Assembly (NCBI GenBank): GCA_022478985.1
Contig: JAKSZP010014459.1
Coordinates: 1 to 64,000, forward strand
Reading direction: 5' to 3'
Length of the DNA stretch: 64,000 bases
Origin: Massospora cicadina
Taxonomy: Eukaryota; Entomophthoromycota; Entomophthoromycetes; Entomophthorales; Entomophthoraceae
The notes under the pieces are model-generated. The model worked only from the letters and a program-made list of their open reading frames with translations, ran no database searches and was not told the origin of the DNA. Positions within the stretch are counted from its first letter, which is position 1. The number at the start of each line of letters is the position of its first letter. Both the position numbers and the translations under genes were made by a program. Below are positions 44,723 to 56,691 of the stretch, in pieces.

Positions 44723-47503
44723 CTAACTTTTGCAATAAGCCCTATCCATGGGTGTTGCAAAATAAAACTTTGTTGTTAACTTTGTTTTAGCCAGTGTGTA
44801 GCGATTCTCTAAATCCTTTTGATGTTGGGTCTTTTTCTCAGCAAAACTGTTGCCAAAGGCTTGAGCTTGTAGTTTGATTAAAGCATCCGCAAGCTTCTCA
44901 ACATACTGAGTATAAGTGTTTTTGCCAGGTTCCTCTAGGGCCAAGTATAGTAGCGTTGGTAGGGCTGGATGTCTTCCATATAATACTTGAAATGAAGAAA
45001 TCCTGGTTGACGAATTGTAGGAGATATTGTAGGCAAATACTGCCAAACTTAGATAAGTACTCCATTCAGATGGTTTGGCCAATATTATTTTCAGATAATG
45101 TTCATCAACGTCCCATTTGCGCGCTCAACTGTCCCATTAGTTTTGGGATGATATGGGACAGAAAGCACATCTCATACTCCCATTGTTTGGTTGAGCTTGG
45201 TAAGGACATTGGCGGTAAAGTTGGTTCCATTATCAGTCAGAATAACCTGGGGACATCCATATTTGTGGATGATGTTTTCAAGGACAAACTTGGCGGTAGT
45301 TGCCGCTCCAGCTTCCCAAACGGCCTTGGCCTTGACCCATTTAGTCAAGTGGTCGATGGATACAATTATGTACTTGGCCTTCATATTGCTTGTTGGAAGT
45401 GGGCTGACAATGTCAATAGATACAGTGTGTCAGGCAAATTTGGGCTGAATAAGCTGGTAAGATGTGTTTTTTCAGAACAGTTTTTCGCCTTGGCACTCTG
45501 CACAGCATTCTAGCGTTTCTTGGATGTCAAAATGCATTGACTCCCAATAGTAGAATGCTTCAGATGCTCTTTTGTTTTCTTGAATCTGCCATGCCCTATG
45601 GCCTTATGCGCAGCCATTATTAAGTCTGTTTAGGCTGAGGGTCTTGGGAAAATATACATTTTGCCTTCAACAATCTTGTAAAGCATCCCATTTTCAGTGG
45701 TTGTTTTTTTTTGTAGATTTGATAATTTTTTGGATGGATTTGGGCTCATCTTGATACTCTCTGCTGATCATTTTTATAAACAACTCATTGGCAGCCTGAC
45801 TAAGTGTTGCAATGGTGGTAGTCAGGATAGGCAATCAGCATTTTGATGTTTTGCCCCAGCTTGATGCTCAATGGTGTAGTCATAAGCTTGAAGCTTTAAT
45901 GCCCAGAGGGCTAATCAGCCCTCAGGTTCTCTTAAGTTGTTCAACCATCTTAGGGAAGCATGATCAGTAACAATTTTGAAATAGTGCCATGAAAATAGAC
46001 CCAAAATTGCTTGCAAGCATATATGATACTAAGCATTCTTGTTCTGTCACCATGTAGTTCCTCTCATGAACATTTAAGGTCCAACTAGTAAAGGCAACTG
46101 GATGTTCTTCACCGTCTTCTCCAACTTGGGATAACACAGCCCTCACTGCTGTTAGGGATGCGTCAGTTTGGGCAATAAATTCAAAATCAAAGTCTGGGTA
46201 TTGAAGAACAGGCGCACTCAATGGGGCCGATTGGAGTTGGTCAAATGCATTCTTGCAAGCTGGAGTCCAGTCAAATGGGACCTTATCTTTAAGTAGATAG
46301 AAAAGTGGCTTCCCAAGTTGTGTGAAATTGGCAATAAATTGGTAATAGTACCCAATCATGCCTAGGAATACTTGAATATTGCACTTAGATTTGGGCCATT
46401 TCATTTTGAGATGGCATCCAGCTTAGAGGGTTGGGGCTGAAGACCCACTTTGTCAATTACAAATCTGAGGTATTTCAGTTGGTCTTTGAAAAACTGGCAT
46501 TTTCTGGGCTTGATTTTAAGTTTGCAGTTGCTAGCCTTCTGAAAACCTCCTCTAAGTGTTCCAGGTGGTTGTCAAAAGTGCGGCTGAAAACGTTGATATC
46601 ATCAAGGTACACTAGTACACATGACAACTTCAAATCTCCCAGAATTGTGTCCATTGCCCGTTGGAATGTAGCTGGGCATTGCAGAGCCCTTGAGGCATTC
46701 TTGTTGGCTGGAATAGGCCCTCTTGGGTTATAATTGCACATTTCTTGCGCTCCTCTTTGGGAAGATCTATTTGCCAATATCCACTGATAAGGTCCATTGC
46801 TGAGAAGAACTTGCGCCCCCTAGCCTATCCAAGGCATCATCAATTTGTGGCAGAGGGTACAAGTCCTTCTTTGTGATGTTGTTTAACTTCCAATAATCAA
46901 TGACTACTCAGTTGCTTCCATCCTTTTTCTTCACTATTAAAATTGGTGCTGCCCATGGACTTTTTGAAGGTACTAACATGCCATGATTGAGGAGTTCCTT
47001 AATCTCCTTGGATACAGCTTCTTCTGATGATTTGAGCGTCTAATCAGGTGTAATCAAATTGGTTTATGATCTCTGGTATCAATTTTGTGGGTGACACCCT
47101 TAGCACATCCCAAGTCAAAATCATCTTGTGCAAATATTTCCTGATATTTAGAGAATAACTCCTGAGCTTGGCCTTTCTCAGAGTTGGTCAGGTTGCTTAA
47201 ATTGGCCATAGGGATGACATTATTTATGCTGAGTAGGTCCTTATTAGGGAGCCCTAATTTGACAAAAGTTCTGAACTCATGGAATGAGTGAATTTCTGAG
47301 GTAGGGATCAGATGTAGAAATGCAATTGTTTGATGTCGCTTGATGGAGATGGGCCAATTTTGCAGGTTTGCACATAAGATATGTATTTCTCCGTGGCCAG
47401 GAATGATAATACCAGGGGCAATGTTTGGTTCAAATTGAGATTTAGACCATGGTTGATATACTTCACCATAAAGTCCTTCCAGGATATTAATTGTTAGTCC
47501 CAT
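44723..47503 (-). pseudogene. Gyp5 reverse transcriptase, RNase H and integrase
   Basis: On the minus strand: RT entry segment 47503-47054, RT core with a Y-L-D-D-I-N-V-F motif near 46610, RNase H 46404-45964 (Q-T-D-A-S-L, E-R-N-Y-M-V-T-E-Q-E-C), integrase core 45384-45172 (S-I-D-H-L-T-K-W, T-D-N-G-T-N-F-T) and C-terminal part 45082-44723. Sequence between these pieces is frame-shifted. Confidence 0.9.
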
Positions 47504-47551
47504 TGGGACAATTACTTGATCTCCAGATGGTATAGTGATGCTCTGATTTGA

Positions 47552-48172
47552 TCAAAGTGGAATGCCATTTGACTCATTGATCTGAGTGGGTAGTGCTTTT
47601 ATCTTTGACCGCGCTTTGACATACTCAATTGGGATGACTCCATCTTTGTAGGCCAGATTTATGAATAGGCTGGGTTTCTTTTTCTCAACTGTCTTATCCC
47701 AGTTATAGTAAAGTGGAATAGCCTGGCCAAGAATGGTGAGAGTATCGTCCTTATGATTGGTAACAACTCCATATCTTCTTAGGAAATCAGTCCTAATTAG
47801 GATATCATAGTTCATATTTGGCAACACTATGGCAGGTGCTGTTACTACAATAGATCCGAATCTGAGAGGTAGGGTACTGTATGCACCCAGCGATTTAGTT
47901 GTATGCGCTCCAGCTGTTCCATATTCCTGACAGTGGGCAACATCAGGCGCAATTTTCAGTTTTTTAACCAACTTTGTGCTGACTATATAGATAGGAGCAC
48001 CACTATCAATGATGGCCTGAACTTGCACCTTGTTTACTGCTATGTCCACATAAGTACATTCAGAGTAGTTTTCAGAGGTATTTATTGTATGAATGCTGTG
48101 ATTGCTGCCTGATTCCAGGTGTGATTTCAGGCTTGAGAAAATATCTGGGAAGTTATCTGCTAAGGTATTCAT
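47552..48172 (-). pseudogene. Gyp5 protease
   Basis: 206 open codons. Retropepsin active site I-I-D-S-G-A-P near residue 58 with the D-S-G triad intact; a flap region and N-Y-D-I-L-I-R-T-D-F follow. Probably once fused to gag or pol. Confidence 0.85.
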
Positions 48173-48339
48173 GGGAATAGCTACTTGAACGTTGTTAAGC
48201 TTAGGTAGGTCGGTTGAACATCTGGGTTGGAGGTCTAAACCCTGATCAATAATCTGCTTTGCGTAAGGTTTTGATACCTCTGCTCAGGCTTCTTTGGTAA
48301 TTTTCAAGGGTTTAGTTGCTTTTGCTGTGGCCCCAGTAG

Positions 48340-49952
48340 TGACCATCATGACATCATTAGCCACAATATGGTGGAGGTTATCTTCAGCAACATCTTCGGC
48401 CCTAAAGAGCTCACCAGGGTCAGGTGGAATGGTTTGAACATCGGTGGAGTTAGAGCATTCCGCCTCTACTCCACCTGCTCTTTTCCCACCTCACTGTCGC
48501 TGTTGATTTCTAGAGCAACGTTGACCCCAGGCTTTTTGTTGAACCATCTGTAGCATTTTCTAGAAAAGTGCCTCTTTTGACCACAGTTGTGGCATGTAAT
48601 CAGCCCTTTTTGCTGCTTTTGCTCAAATTTTTGGTTCATAGTTCAAAATTTTTTCCCCTGGTCGGACATAGTGTTGCTTTTTGGGCCCAAAAATTGGGAT
48701 TTTTGCTGATTCTTGGCCTGAATTAAGGTATTGAAATTATGGGAACAGCTTCTCAAGTAATTGGTAAGCTCTTGGATTTCCAAGCTTCCATTGAATGCAG
48801 GTATCATGACATTGTGCAGTTCATGGAAGGGCATAACTGCGTGTTCCATTGCAATCTTAGCGTCAAACTTATCTATTGTGTTGCACCCATGCAGAACTTG
48901 TGCCTCATGGAAAAATATATCTGCAAAGTCCTTAATAGTCTCATTCTGCTTGAAAATTAATATTAAGAAGCTCTCTTTTTGGGTTTCTAATTTCTCAGGC
49001 CCTCCAAACTGTTTTGTCACTGCAATTTTGGCATCCATATAGGACCAATCATCACCCAAATAGAGCATAACAAGGTCACAGCTATGGGTATCAAGTGAGT
49101 TAATCAGTGCTGATCCTTTTGTATGATCTGATGCTCCCCTCATTGCTTTTTCAAATAGCTTGAGGAAAGAGTGAACGTTGCCATCCTTATCAAACTTTAA
49201 TAAATTCAGTGGTTTGAAGTCATCTCGCCCTGTTTTGGGCATAGGGGTTGTACTTCTCCTTTAACATCTTGGTGTATCATTGCTCATAATTGGCCTACTT
49301 TCCCGTTGGGGAGTATCTGGAGTCAGGATTGCTGCCAGGATTCTAGGCATAGAACGGATGTTTGAAATTTCAGTTTCTGCATCAGTGTCAATTTCTGATG
49401 ATTCAGTTTCATGATATTGCTCTGAACTACTAGATTCTGATGTCTGAATTTGGCCCTTAGTTGTTTTTCCAAACTGTTTTTTAGCCAAATGGGCAGAGCT
49501 TTTTCCTATTTCTCTTTTGTTAAATCTGGGTGAGCATTGGCAGCTTTGTTTTTTGAGATTGTCATGCTTTTCTTTGAATAAAACTTGATTGTACGTTATG
49601 CTTTTAATGTCTTTGGCCATACTATCTACTCAGAAATTTGCAGTTGATAATTGCATTCTGAGTTCCCAAATCTCCTGAGTAATTTCAGTATTTCTGGACT
49701 GAAATCTTGACACAACCGTCCAAATTTTTGAAAATTCCTTGTTGTTCAAGGCATCATCCTCATCCCTATTTGGGACGACTGGTTTTTCTGCATGAGCTTC
49801 CCCACTGTGATAAGATTCTAGGAGTAGGAGGTACCAGATTTGGAGCCTTGGTGGCTGGTTTAAATTAATCTGATATTTCCTTGTCACGAGTTTCCATCTC
49901 ATTGTCACTTTCTTGTATGGCCGAATCTGCCAGGAACTGGTTATGTGTATCC
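48340..49952 (-). pseudogene. Gyp5 gag with zinc knuckle
   Basis: A likely start is the ATG at 49952, about 40 bp inside the 5' LTR boundary (M-D-T-H-N-Q). The best-preserved part, 49242-48643, is a retrotransposon capsid (F-L-K-L-F-E-K-A-M, W-S-Y-M-D-A-K, L-T-N-Y-L-R-S). After a stop, a CCHC knuckle C-H-N-C-G-Q-K-R-H-F-S-R-K-C lies near 48590-48549. This is a conventional gag, unlike the gag-position sequence of Gyp1 and Gyp2. Stops at 49620 and 48643. Confidence 0.85.
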
Positions 49953-49990
49953 ATTACAGAGAGTATCACCAGTTTTGAGTGAGAACTAGT

Positions 49991-51104
49991 TGTGAAATTC
50001 TCAGGATTGCTCTCTTGATAAAATATTATCCTGCACGCTTAATTGGGATGAAGTTCCTTTAATTGATCCTCGATCTTGCCAGTGGCTTACAGTATTCAGA
50101 CTGTTCAGAAAATCACTAGGCTGATTAAAATAGCCCCAACCCTTCTGGTCAATTTTAGACGCAATTTTCCCAATGTAATTGGGAATTTCTTCTGAGGCAG
50201 GTTTTGATACAAGCTGTGAATTTGGTGCTTTTAGCTTGTCGACACTTCTCCAAAGTTAAGATTCAGATAAGAATAGGAAAGAGATAAAATTAGTATATCT
50301 TTTATTAGATGATATTTATTATATAATTAGTCATTAGGCCAGGCGCCAGTATTTATACCTCTAGGGCATCTCTTGGACACATTTGAGCACAAAATTTCAA
50401 CAGATACTCTCGCCACCTCAGTTTGGCCCTTGAACTTATATAACTGAGACCTATTCTTAGGTTTATTGGTGGCAAAGTACTCTTAAAATTGGAAGGATTT
50501 CAGAGAAAAAATTGTGATAAAAACATGCAAAATTATCCTAGGATCTTCTGGATTTGAGTTTTGTCATACTGCTGATGAAATACACTTTCTGTGAAATTCT
50601 TGCATCGATTAAAGTAGATGATGTACCCCTAATCAGGACGTTGGCAGGCCTCTCTCTCAAAAGCACTAGGTACTCCATTTTGGGCAGTCCATGTGCAAGT
50701 ACTATTATGCCAATTACGCGAATTGACATATAAATTTCACACTAAAGTGGGAAATTAATTACGTTTTCATTTGTCTGATTGTCCATGGGACTTTTGAACG
50801 TTAACTTCAGGTTGGTCCTTAACGATTTTTGTATACTAGATGTTTGATATTTTTTCTGATAATTGGGACCAATTGCTGAGATTTGATGCAATAATAATTG
50901 TCCATAATGTGCAAGTGTATTTGGCCCAAGCTTTCTGATAAAGTACTTGATCAAATTAAAGTTGAGATATTTGGTCTGAGCTGTGTAGTTGCAATAGGCT
51001 TTGAGGTGAGAATTAAAGTATTAGCTCAAGCATTGGGAAGATAATTGGCCCAATCTGATGGCTGTCAAAGGGTTTATTTTCGAGTCAACCACCAGAATCT
51101 GTCA
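49991..51104 (-). repeat. Gyp5 5' LTR
   Basis: 1114 bp; pairs with 42986-44324. On the minus strand the bases after it read ACTAGTTCTCACTC, not an obvious tRNA 3'-end complement. Confidence 0.9.
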
Positions 51105-51689
51105 GACAAGGAAATGAGCCCTGAGCTGTACCAACTTCGTACACCCAGGCGTAATGAGACAATAAGGAGGAGGAGTGATGGCAGAAGGCTGGGAAAAAGT
51201 CACTAATAAGGGTCATAAGGCGAAGTCCTCCAAGAAATTAGCACCAGCACCAAAAAGCCCTCTGCTAATAAGTAAAAATTGGTCAACAAAAATAAGGTAT
51301 AAAATTATCACCCCACTTGTACTAACAATGTTAATGGTTATTTTGCAACACCTCCAAAAATACACCTTGACCACCTTATTCCAAAAGAGAAGCCCAAAAT
51401 TGATCTAAAGCCAACTATTTTGGCTTGATAAAGAGACTGGGATGGTGACAGAGTTCCTGGTGCATAAGATGGATGGCAAAAAGGCACCAGTATCAATGAA
51501 CTGATACTGCCACTTTACTACAACTCTTTGACCTGCATCGGTGAATGCCACCACCAAATAATCACCTTACATTTGCAACTCAATTTATAATTGTGACAAG
51601 CCTCATACCCATGGGTCAGATAGCCAGGAATGATCATAGTGGAAACATCTTTAGGGGATGGCTAGCATACAAAAAAGGGCAAGGATATG
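51105..51689 (+). pseudogene. LINE-D segment 4: end of ORF1 and start of ORF2
   Basis: Continues LINE-D after Gyp5. GGAGGAGGAGTGATGGCAGA (51168-51187) matches LINE-B near 14295. 51600-51689 matches LINE-B 14818-14905 (CTCATACC, GGGGATGG, AGCATACAAA). It stops abruptly at 51689, and no LINE-D reverse transcriptase follows in the window. Confidence 0.6.
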
Positions 51690-51933
51690 TGTTAGAATCT
51701 ATAGGGCTCTTGATTATTCTCAGCTGATAACCCCTAAATTGATTAACTGCACAGGTTCATTGTTGTGCAATTCTCCGCGTTGTCTGATAGTAATATATAT
51801 TCTTTTGATAATAGTATAGAGACTATTATTCATTGTTGAATAAAGTACTAGTATTGGGTCCAACTCTTGACCAGTATTTCCCTCAAAATACTTAGGATGT
51901 CCAATAATAGTCATTCCCTAATACCACCTAACA
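51690..51933 (+). repeat. Possible solo LTR (Copia-like ends)
   Basis: 244 bp with terminal inverted TGTTAG...CTAACA, an internal TATATATT near 51795 and AATAAA near 51840, as in short Copia LTRs. No second copy and no matching 5-bp duplication (ATATG/CGATC). It coincides with the point where LINE-D homology stops. Confidence 0.28.
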
Positions 51934-52835
51934 CGATCCACGCTCAGATCCTCATTTACAGTTTCTCTCTGGTGACACTGTCAGCAGCAATCCCTGATTC
52001 AGTTCAGCTTCTCTTCTCTGGATTTACGTTCAGATCATTACTCTTTATCCTAAAGAGTCTCCCAATTAAAGCACACAACATTAATTTCCTTGAAAAAAAA
52101 TAAAACTTGATCAAAATTCTGGTAAAGTATATTATGATGATACTCTGGTAATCAGTGTTTTTTCTGGTAATTTGTATTTTTATTAAGTGAATTCTTAGGT
52201 GATTTATAGTGGGAATTCGGCGACCAACCCTTGGTTGGCACCACCTCAATGAAAAGTCAGCCATTGCCATTGTTTTACCCATCCTCATCCCATCAACAAT
52301 GATCTTCCCCATCCTGGCTAGGATTCTGTCATTGGACATCTTCAAGACCTAAAATGGAAAGAGTTGTAAAATGTGTCCCTAACGTTTTCCTCTTGATCAC
52401 AGCAAACCAAACATATTTGGCAAGTGACCTGATTAGGTAATGGGACTTATTACCCATCAAGGCAAGACATAAATCAACTGAACGATTTTCTAGTTGCAGG
52501 CAGCATCAATTGCCTTGCAACTTGATCCTTAAATTCCCAATTAGTCAGTGATAGAACCCAACCAATCCCAATTGGTACACCTGATAGTTAATTATTGATC
52601 AACTATCAGATGCCCCTATCATGTCAGCAACTCTGCCCGACGATATCTTAAGCATTCACCCAGATCAATCCCCAATGGATCCAACCCAGGAAAATTACCT
52701 AAAATCCCCTGAACAATGTTTTCCAAAATCAGGGTCAACCAATATCCAATTCACTTTGCTATAGGGAATTATTTCCTAGCGACTTCTGGTAATCTAGTCA
52801 GCTGGATATATAGGTAAAAATTCTCAACACTACTT
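51934..52835. other. Unassigned sequence
   Basis: No gene recognised. The longest open stretch is on the minus strand, 52345-52004 (113 codons, beginning M-K-M-S-N-D-R-I-L-A), unlike anything I know. A CCAACC-CTT-GGTTGG hairpin lies near 52227-52241. Confidence 0.3.
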
Positions 52836-54600
52836 TTTTGTACTAGTGGGGACCAACCCAAGGCGAGGTAATCCTTGGTTTTTTGCGGTGGTGCTAAATA
52901 AAACCAAAAATGAAAAATCCCAATACAGCACCATGGTGGCAAACCTAAGCGACCATATCAGATGTGGAAGGAGGTTGGGATTTCCCATCTACTGTGGACC
53001 TGAGGACACGTGTAAGAGTGGACAAAATAGAGTTGGGCTTCAAAGGAATGACGTCAAATGTAGGGAAAGGTTTGGATATTATTGTTAAAGAGGAATGCAG
53101 TGTGAATTGCCTCAATGTATCGAGTATCTGGAACTTGGCATATTTAATTACTTCCAGCACACAAGTGAACAACTTTAGGACTTTTATAGTTTGGGGTAGT
53201 TTAAGTTAAATATTTCTAAATTGCATTATTAGAGCATGTGCATCCCAGGAAAATGCAAGCTTCTTAATCTTATCCCAGGCTTCCTTAAAAATTGGCTAAA
53301 AGTTGGGGCATTTAATACCCTCAACAATAGAATTTATGGCCTCATGGAGGGCTTGGCAGTCAATAATGTTGTGGAGCAGCAGCCGCTTTGATGAAGAGCT
53401 GATGATGATTTTTATAAATTGGAAAGCCCTTATGGGGGTGGAAGCAGCGTTGATAATTGTAATTGTGAGGGTGAAAATATTTCAGAAAATTAAAATTGGG
53501 GTTATTTGAAAAGGGTTTGCCAGTTTATTTGTTTAACTCATTTGAGATATTAAAAGTGGTAAAGATGGTGGAAGTTTGGACCAGCAACAAGAGATGGTTG
53601 TATGGGGTAGGAGCGTTTGACCCTCAAACTACTGACCAAGACTATTTTGATTTGGGCCTGAGCAGCAACTTTCTCCTAAACTTACAAAATTTTTTATTCT
53701 GATTGGCTGGTGCATTAAGAGCTTCACTCGCAGTGTTTGAGAGGAGGGATGGAGGATAAAAACCATTAAAAATCCCACCAGACTGGTGGCAGGGCCTACA
53801 CTGGAGGAAGGAGCGGCATAAGCTACTATAGTGGCAAGGGAGGGGCACTTGCACTACAAATGGTCAAGTTTAAAGAATAAGGGACAGAGGATGCAGCTGT
53901 GTTTAACACAATCCCAGGAATGGGTGGTCAGGGGAAGAGCAGAGCAGTATGGGGTGATTCAAAAGATGTGTGTCCCATTGGAAGGGGCAGAATGTTCCAA
54001 AAGTGCAAGGTCCTAAAGGTGGCTGGCCCCATTGGGAACCACAAGATGGAGGAATGGATTTGTTCTGTAAGCGTCCAATCCCTCCAAGGGCTCCTGGTAT
54101 AGTTGCTTAGGTGAATGGTGGATTAGCAGGCCAGAAAACTGGCCACTAGAGTGGTATCTTCCAGCAGCTGAGTATTTTGGTAGTGATAGTTATAATTTCT
54201 CAAAAAAGCGGCATAGTCAACACAACCATAGCTTGGGCTTTACTAGAGAAGCCCAAGTCAAGTACCCCTTTGGTGCAGAAATCTGCAAAACCAGCGAGTT
54301 TTGACACTTTTTGCACCATATTAGTGATGACTGCACTTCATAGGTGAAGAGGTCCCACTCTTGACCTTTATGACAAAGTGCAGATTGCTCCAGAGGAGCA
54401 CCAAGAGGGCTTCTAAGCACCACATGAGAGCGCGTTAGGAGTTGAAATAGGTCCTGAGGGAGAAAAGAAATTGGTGGATTTGATGGGCTAGTGGAGCCAG
54501 GCTGGGTGCACTTTAAAAGCAGTAAAAAAACACCAGGAGGCGGCGCACCACCACACCACATGAGGAACCAGGCTTCAGATTTGACAACATTTGAATCAAA
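52836..54600 (-). pseudogene. ORF1-only retroposon, copy at 53 kb
   Basis: On the minus strand, pieces in several frames follow the same order as the unit at 60598-62265: K-G-V-L-D-L-G-F-S-S-K-A near 54270 (there K-G-Y-F-D-L-S-F-T-C-K-A), W-P-A-N-P-P, Pro/Ser-rich middle, then P-N-S-I-L-S-T-L-T-R-V-L and P-S-T-S-D-M-V-A at the C-terminus near 53030-52950. The 3' end is CACTAGTAC plus an A-run at about 52836, as in the copy at 43785. No reverse transcriptase lies between ORF end and tail. The 5' boundary is unclear. Confidence 0.55.
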
Positions 54601-55163
54601 AGTTGGCGAGTTGAAAAAGTTGTTGTTTATATTAAACTTACTTTATAAAGTTGATTTGATCATTTAAGTGATTGAAGCAAAAATGACATTAACGTTTATG
54701 TTATCATACTACTAATAATACCCGTTAAGACTCTAAAGAAGTTAAGTTCAGCCTGAAAATATCTTATAATAAACAAATATATGGTCTCTTAAACAACATT
54801 ACAGAGAGTTAGAAATTTATTAATATGGAATACTTTTTAACATAATACTTACCAGTATAGCTAATATGGTAAGTTATTTTTTGTATATAAAATAACACTT
54901 TTTTAAGTTTGGTAAAATGAAGTATGGGCCAATTCAGGGTAATTAATATTTTGTGGCGCTTACACTAATAGTTAAATGTGAGCACATAGTTCATTGATAT
55001 TGCATTGTATATATTTTATAGCAGGTATTTATTATAAAGCACTGTATATTTAAAAAAGGTTTTTTAACAAGCCAGTAATTAGATATTTTTTACTTTAAGA
55101 ACTAAAAAAGGATATGATAATTTTTCTTATTGAGTTATACAATTTTTAAAAATAAATATATGC
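54601..55163. other. AT-rich intergenic DNA
   Basis: No ORF, RNA gene or repeat recognised between the retroposon copy and LINE-C. Confidence 0.5.
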
Positions 55164-55474
55164 TTTTAAGATTTCTAAACTTTTCTTTCTCGTTGCAAAC
55201 ACTTTTGCAACCCATTCAATTCAAGACTAAATCTAGTTTGATAATCTCATAAAGGGGATTAGTCTGCGCCCATGTCTGGGAGCAGTTGGGCAAGCAAGGC
55301 AAGAGGAGCAGGTGGAAGGCCCGCGGCCTCTAATGTTTGAAAACGCCCTGGAGAATCTGGCGGAATAGAAAAAATCTAAAAAAACTGGCAGTCACAATTT
55401 CCCCGGAGATACTCATGTGGCAAGCATGATGCAACCAGTACATCAACACGCCACATTCCCAGCCACTTTCGTCA

Positions 55475-56545
55475 GTGGAATTTGGAGTCCATGTGTATCT
55501 GGACATCCAAAAAACGGCCCTATGGGAAAAATTTTGTGAAGATGTACACAAAATTTTCCCAACCGCGGTGTACGTTGCACCTCACTCCATGTCACACAGT
55601 TGGCTGGACCTAGGTTTTGAAAGCAAAATAGCAGCAGATGAGGATGCAGCGGTGTGCATAGTGGTTGACCTCCCCAAAGGGCAATGGGTCGTCGAAACTA
55701 AATGCACCAGATGGACAAAATCGAACCAAATTTTCCTCACATTTGACCTTTTGCCTACTACGGTAAAACGTGATATTTTGGAGCAACACCTGAAAGATGG
55801 TCTCACCATATATGGCGAAATACAATCTTTCGAAATGCAACATTTCACGCTGATGCCACACCTGTGCACCAGTAAAGCCATCACAGTTCTGACTCCAACC
55901 AAGGAGATCATGAAGGACCTAACCCAGATCCCGCACTCCACCTTTATTGACATCACAGGGCACACCACCCACCCATTCTGGATAACCGTGGACAGCGCGC
56001 CCCCCATTTGCACCCACTGTGATGTGTTCAGCCATAAGGCGCATGCATGCCCCATCAAAGAGGGCGTCACATTCCAAGAGCACCCCTCAGCGGCCATGGC
56101 CAGCGGAGAGGCACACTATGAACCAACTGCAAGTGCCAAGGAGGCTTTCCCGTGGGGAGCACAAGGCTGCTACCTATTGGTAAAGCCCATCTCCCCGCAG
56201 GAGCGGAAGAAGGCCAAGCAGGACCATAGGACCACAGCCAAGGAAGCAGCCAAGGCCACCACCACCATCCCACACTCACAACGCCAGGAGGACATGGAGA
56301 CCTTCGCGGTGGAAGCAACTCAGGAATCCATCACCCAATCAGATTGGGAGGCCCATGCCGAATGGGCCACTCAATCCAAGGATCTGATGGGAGATTCAAT
56401 CTCACCCAATCGCTGCACCCAAGCCCCGGTCAAAACTGACTTGGGACCTATCCCAACTGAAAAATTTTTTTTGCCCCACTCGACGGTGCACCAAACTTAT
56501 CCGCACCACAAAAAATTTGTCCAATGTCAGGAAAACAAAAAGTGA
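55475..56545 (+). pseudogene. LINE-C ORF1
   Basis: 356 open codons, the longest frame in the window. It has an RRM/DUF4283-like nucleic-acid-binding region (D-L-G-F-E-S-K-I near residue 47; I-F-L-T-F-D-L-L-P near 85), followed by the zinc knuckle C-T-H-C-D-V-F-S-H-K-A-H-A-C near residues 180-193 and a Lys/Ala/Gln-rich tail. The true start may be ATG 55272 (M-S-G-S-S-W-A-S-K-A), which opens a Gly/Ala-rich N-terminus but needs a frame change and reads two stops. It binds LINE RNA. It lacks the tryptophan-repeat array of LINE-B and LINE-D. Confidence 0.8.
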
Positions 56546-56691
56546 AGGCCAAAGCCAATGCAACTCTTTCCACAAAAATTAACAAAAACCCTGATAATGT
56601 TGCTGCTTGTACCCGCGCTGCTGTGAAAGCCCATGGGGACCTGGAAGAGGCTGGTGGGCCCGGGGGCCCACCCCCTTGCACCTAAGGTGCG

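Larger units (their letters stand above)
42986..51104 (-). mobile_element. Gyp5: Ty3/gypsy retrotransposon inserted in LINE-D ORF1
   Basis: Reverse-strand element with LTRs at 42986-44324 and 49991-51104, flanked by GAAAA (42981-42985) and GACAA (51105-51109), four of five identical. Order on the minus strand: gag with a CCHC knuckle, protease, RT, RNase H, integrase. No chromodomain. A purine tract, AAGTGGGGGAAA, precedes the 3' LTR. The 3' LTR holds an extra 215-bp insertion. LINE-D sequence continues on both sides. Confidence 0.93.

Noticed and set aside
49991..50300. An LTR-spanning ORF in Gyp5 like those of Gyp1 and Gyp2
   Set aside because: The plausible U5 frame ends in a stop before the boundary; the gag frame beyond is shifted by one and starts at its own ATG after the LTR.
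51690..54600. A complete Copia element starting at the possible solo LTR
   Set aside because: No Copia integrase or RT order, no second LTR and no target duplication were found; the downstream coding relic is on the other strand and belongs to the ORF1-only family.
55582..56097. Reverse-strand ORF opposite LINE-C ORF1
   Set aside because: It is a shadow of the ORF1 frame; the forward frame has the zinc knuckle and RNA-binding features.
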